From contig NZ_KE150412.1 of NCBI RefSeq assembly GCF_000411255.1, forward strand, positions 134,197 through 198,196: 64,000 bases of DNA, in the 5' to 3' direction. The position numbers were made by a program, and so were the translations under genes. Below are positions 61,779 to 64,000 of this stretch, piece after piece. Numbering within the stretch: position 1 is the first letter of the stretch; each line of letters begins with the position of its first letter. This DNA comes from Paenibacillus sp. HGH0039. Its GTDB lineage: Bacteria; Bacillota; Bacilli; Paenibacillales; NBRC-103111. The notes beneath the pieces are model-generated. The model was not told the DNA's origin, did not search any database, and saw only the letters and a program-made list of their open reading frames with translations.

Positions 61779-62507
61779 ATGCGAATTGCCGAAGGTATTG
61801 AGATGTTAGAGCTGCAATTAGGACCGATGACGATTCATCCAGTAATCTTGTTTGATCAGGAATCCTGGACGCTGATCGATACAGGCATGCCGGGGTCCGC
61901 TCCGGCGATTCTGGAGCTGGCAAGACAAGCGGGCACCGGAGAACTGCCGCTTCGCTCCATTGTTCTGACGCACCAGGACATCGACCACATCGGGGGACTG
62001 CCCGGCATCTTGGCTGCTACCGGCGGCTCGGCCCCTGTCCTCGCCCACCCCGGCGACGAAGACGCCATTAACGGCACGCAGCCGATGCTGAAAATGACGC
62101 CGGAACGGCTGGCCGGTTTCCTCGAGCAGGTGCCCGCGGACGTCCGGGAGCAGTTCGAGCGGACGTTCCTGAATCCGCAGCGCCCGAACGTGGACCGGAC
62201 ATTGGCTGACGGAGAGACGCTGCCTTACGGCGGAGGTTTAACCGTTATCCATACTCCGGGGCACACGCCAGGCCATGTCAGCCTGTACCATTCACCCAGC
62301 AAAACGCTGATTGCCGGGGACGCCATGATCGCCAAGAACGGCGAATTGTCGGGGCCCAACCCGACGGTTACGCCCAATATGGAGCAGGCACTAGAGTCAC
62401 TGAAGAAGTTCGCCGCCTTCGATATTGATCGGGTGATCTGTTACCACGGTGGTCTCGTTCAGGGCGGTGTCAACGAAAGTATCGCACGAGTGGCGCGGCA
62501 GTCGTAG
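61779..62507 (+). CDS. Metallo-beta-lactamase-fold hydrolase
   Basis: 242 residues. Metal ligands are visible: LTHQDIDHIGG (H-x-D-x-D-H), HTPGHTPGHVSLY, the bridging aspartate in AGDAMI, and the late histidine in CYHGG. This is a small-molecule or thioester/lactone-type hydrolase of the glyoxalase II-like group. A quorum-quenching lactonase is one possibility among several, and sequence does not settle it. ATG 61779 has only a weak ribosome binding site; the upstream TGA prevents extension. Confidence 0.87.
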   Translation: MRIAEGIEMLELQLGPMTIHPVILFDQESWTLIDTGMPGSAPAILELARQAGTGELPLRSIVLTHQDIDHIGGLPGILAATGGSAPVLAHPGDEDAINGTQPMLKMTPERLAGFLEQVPADVREQFERTFLNPQRPNVDRTLADGETLPYGGGLTVIHTPGHTPGHVSLYHSPSKTLIAGDAMIAKNGELSGPNPTVTPNMEQALESLKKFAAFDIDRVICYHGGLVQGGVNESIARVARQS

Positions 62508-62556
62508 CGTCTCCATATTACCTGTATCAGCAATTTTAAAAAGGCACCCGCCAGGG

Positions 62557-62615
62557 TGAACTGAACCCCGAATAGGGTCACTTTATAAAAAGTCCACTAT
62601 TCGGGATTCAGTTCA
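62557..62615. mobile_element. Compact inverted repeat, possible miniature element or collapsed IS ends
   Basis: Outer arms TGAACTGAACCCCGAATAG (62557-62575) and CTATTCGGGATTCAGTTCA (62597-62615) are inverted with one mismatch, and an inner ACTTT/AAAGT pair makes almost the whole 59 bases palindromic. TGAACTGA-type ends recall IS3-group termini. No transposase or clear target duplication was found, so a strong hairpin of other origin is possible. Confidence 0.4.
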
Positions 62616-62713
62616 AACATGGATCAAAACAAGTTCTTTATTGTACACCACTGTTTCACAATCAATATCGTATCTCAATCGTTCAAAACACTGGAGGCTC
62701 TAACGGTTTTGAG

Positions 62714-63283
62714 TCATTCTAATACGCTATTTTCTTCGAACATTTGCAATTGGAACCTGTTCAACAATTTCCAATATTGTTCAACCATGACCGATGGTGG
62801 ATACGGCATCGAACGGGTAATCCACCATTCCAATAAACCCACTCCCGCTGAAATTAAAAATTGTACCGTAATGTCCCTGTTCAGCTCCCGATCGAGACTG
62901 ATCGAAACCATGCTCAGACTTTGCCGGAACATTGTCTCCAATTGGTTTCGGAAAACCGCGCTTCCCTTGCTAGTCAGCATTATGGAATAGAATGAAGCAT
63001 GCTGTTCCAAATATTCAAACGTGCGCAGCAGCGCGGTTTTGGAAGTGAGAAGAACCAAGCCCTCTTCAGGCATACAACTGAGCTGCAACTGGTTTAATTG
63101 TGCTTCCACGCATTGATCGCGCAGATCGTACTTGTCAGCGAAATGCAGATACACCGTTCCTCGATTGACATTCGCTTCCTCCGCAATTTGGTTGATCGTC
63201 ATGCTCTCGAAGTCCTTTTCCGACATCAACCTCATAAAAGCATCCATAATTGCCTGCCTCGATTTTTGAATACGCCTGTCCAT
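62714..63283 (-). CDS. TetR-family regulator divergent from an alcohol dehydrogenase homologue
   Basis: 189 residues from ATG 63283 after AAAGGGGGAGAATGAT. Helix-turn-helix: LMSEKDFESMTINQIAEEANVNRGTVYLHFADKYDLRDQC. The C-terminal domain is of the TetR_C_8 kind found in many small regulators. Two operator-like sites flank its promoter (63333-63346 and 63413-63426), so it probably controls itself and the divergent dehydrogenase. Confidence 0.9.
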   Translation of the reverse strand: MDRRIQKSRQAIMDAFMRLMSEKDFESMTINQIAEEANVNRGTVYLHFADKYDLRDQCVEAQLNQLQLSCMPEEGLVLLTSKTALLRTFEYLEQHASFYSIMLTSKGSAVFRNQLETMFRQSLSMVSISLDRELNRDITVQFLISAGVGLLEWWITRSMPYPPSVMVEQYWKLLNRFQLQMFEENSVLE

Positions 63284-63332
63284 ATCATTCTCCCCCTTTA
63301 TCCCATACAAAATGAACATATCGAAGCCCTCT

Positions 63333-63426
63333 GTTGAAAAACCAACAACGGAGCTTGTTTTAACCATTGAACACTATCTACCGCCTTGATACGCTCACTA
63401 TATATAACATATGTTGAAAATTCAAC
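63333..63426. promoter_or_regulatory. Two TetR operator candidates
   Basis: GTTGAAAATTCAAC (63413-63426) and the related GTTGAAAAACCAAC (63333-63346) share the GTTGAA arm and 14-base frame, 80 bases apart. The first lies 30 bases before the dehydrogenase start. Confidence 0.6.
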
Positions 63427-63455
63427 GTTTGTTTAACTTATGAGGAGGCGTAATC

Positions 63456-64000
63456 ATGAAAGCAATTGCTTTGACAAGCTTTGGAATCCCCGAAGTGCTA
63501 GAGGAACTGGAAGTGCCGATTCCCACAATCACCAACACACAAGTTCTCATCGAAATGCGTGTCTCGTCCATCAACCCCGCAGATATTCTCTTGCGTAACG
63601 GCGCGATTCTTAAGAGTCCGATGGCCGATAAATTTCCGGCTCAATTGCCGCTTGTTCTTGGTAATGAAGTAGCCGGCATCGTAAAAGAGGTTGGAGAAAA
63701 AGTGCGTCATTTCAAGCCGGGGGATCGTGTCATGGGCATGGTTCCGATGGGTTCATACATGGACTATGTTGCGGTGGAAGAAGATCATCTTGCCCTTATC
63801 CCGGAGAGTCTTTCCTTCGAAGAGGCAGGTGCCGCGCCTGCGGTTGCCCTGACAGCTTGGCAAGCGCTGTTTGAGCATGGCCGTCTTCAACCGGGACAAC
63901 GCATCCTCGTTCAAGCCGGCGCCGGAGGTGTGGGGCATGCGGCGGTTCAGTTGGCCAAGCAACATGGAGCATATGTTATCGCAACCGCGAGGGACTATAA
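63456..64000 (+). CDS. Zinc-type alcohol dehydrogenase/quinone oxidoreductase (3' end outside window)
   Basis: At least 181 residues of the MDR family, quinone-reductase type: MKAIALTSFGIPEVLEELEV, SSINPADILLRNG, LGNEVAGIVKEVGEKVRHFKPGDRVMG, then the NADP-binding LVQAGAGGVGHAAVQLAKQHG. No structural-zinc cysteine cluster is seen, so it is the zinc-independent quinone oxidoreductase kind. ATG follows ATGAGGAGGCGTAATC. Its TetR regulator is divergent. Confidence 0.9.
   Translation, partial: MKAIALTSFGIPEVLEELEVPIPTITNTQVLIEMRVSSINPADILLRNGAILKSPMADKFPAQLPLVLGNEVAGIVKEVGEKVRHFKPGDRVMGMVPMGSYMDYVAVEEDHLALIPESLSFEEAGAAPAVALTAWQALFEHGRLQPGQRILVQAGAGGVGHAAVQLAKQHGAYVIATARDY

Overview
The window looks like a chromosomal stretch from an endospore-forming member of the Paenibacillaceae (Paenibacillus or a close relative). 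The grounds are AGGAGG-type ribosome binding sites with frequent GTG and TTG starts, sigma-A promoters with 17-base spacers, Fur boxes of the Bacillus 7-1-7 type, a sporulation membrane protein (YtaF type), a spore-coat-type kinase (CotS type), a NagA/DeoR pair, a chitin-active AA10 monooxygenase with a CBM5/12 tail, and homologues of the Bacillus subtilis yxlEFG genes. Genus is inferred, not proven. I found no rRNA, tRNA, CRISPR array, phage or intact insertion sequence.

Layout. 1-6.4 kb: a carbohydrate-uptake operon on the minus strand (substrate-binding lipoprotein, two permeases, family 4 glycosidase, PfkB kinase), divergent from its LacI-type regulator. 6.5-8.5 kb: DeoR-type regulator and nagA. 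8.6-12.1 kb: a membrane-anchored PAF-acetylhydrolase-like enzyme, an anchored protein whose start is missing, and the AA10 monooxygenase. 12.4-18.2 kb: a Fur-controlled iron-siderophore locus made of an AraC regulator, a FecB-like lipoprotein and two exporter-fold ABC half-transporters. 18.3-24.6 kb: uncharacterised and housekeeping-like genes (large unknown protein, methyltransferase, leucine-rich repeat protein, SUKH protein) and an in-frame dehydrogenase-TetR fusion. 24.8-33.6 kb: small regulator-plus-target units (MerR with serine hydrolase, HxlR with quinone-reductase-like flavoprotein, ArsR with SRPBCC protein), catalase, isochorismatase-like hydrolase, and a scar joining a TetR gene to a cytochrome P450 remnant. 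34-37 kb: a yxlEFG-like ABC unit divergent from its likely regulator, with two matching operators between. 37-46 kb: mixed genes, including a TetR/monooxygenase operon and a ROK/MFS operon. 46-50 kb: a second Fur-controlled iron locus with a FecB-like lipoprotein, an AraC regulator fused to a siderophore-binding domain, and a ferredoxin-NADP reductase-like flavoprotein. 50-64 kb: an XRE-DUF1232 protein, YtaF, a small arginine-rich protein, a TetR-controlled membrane-protein operon with a frameshift, a CotS-like kinase, an MFS exporter, a 790-residue two-module prenyltransferase, an ABC exporter, DinB and metallo-beta-lactamase-fold proteins, and a TetR divergent from a zinc-type alcohol dehydrogenase homologue that runs off the end.

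How it fits together: most of the window is accessory. Many units are a regulator next to its target, with a visible dyad operator in the shared promoter. There is a carbohydrate theme (sugar import, NagA, chitin monooxygenase), an iron theme (two loci, at least four Fur boxes, substrate-binding proteins without FecCD-type permeases), and repeated signs of recent gene decay by deletion: the SDR-TetR fusion, the TetR/P450 scar, the frameshifted membrane gene, the headless 10.1 kb gene and two short coding remnants. I found no clearly new multi-gene system. The best candidates for new biology are the two-module prenyltransferase and the exporter-fold siderophore uptake locus.
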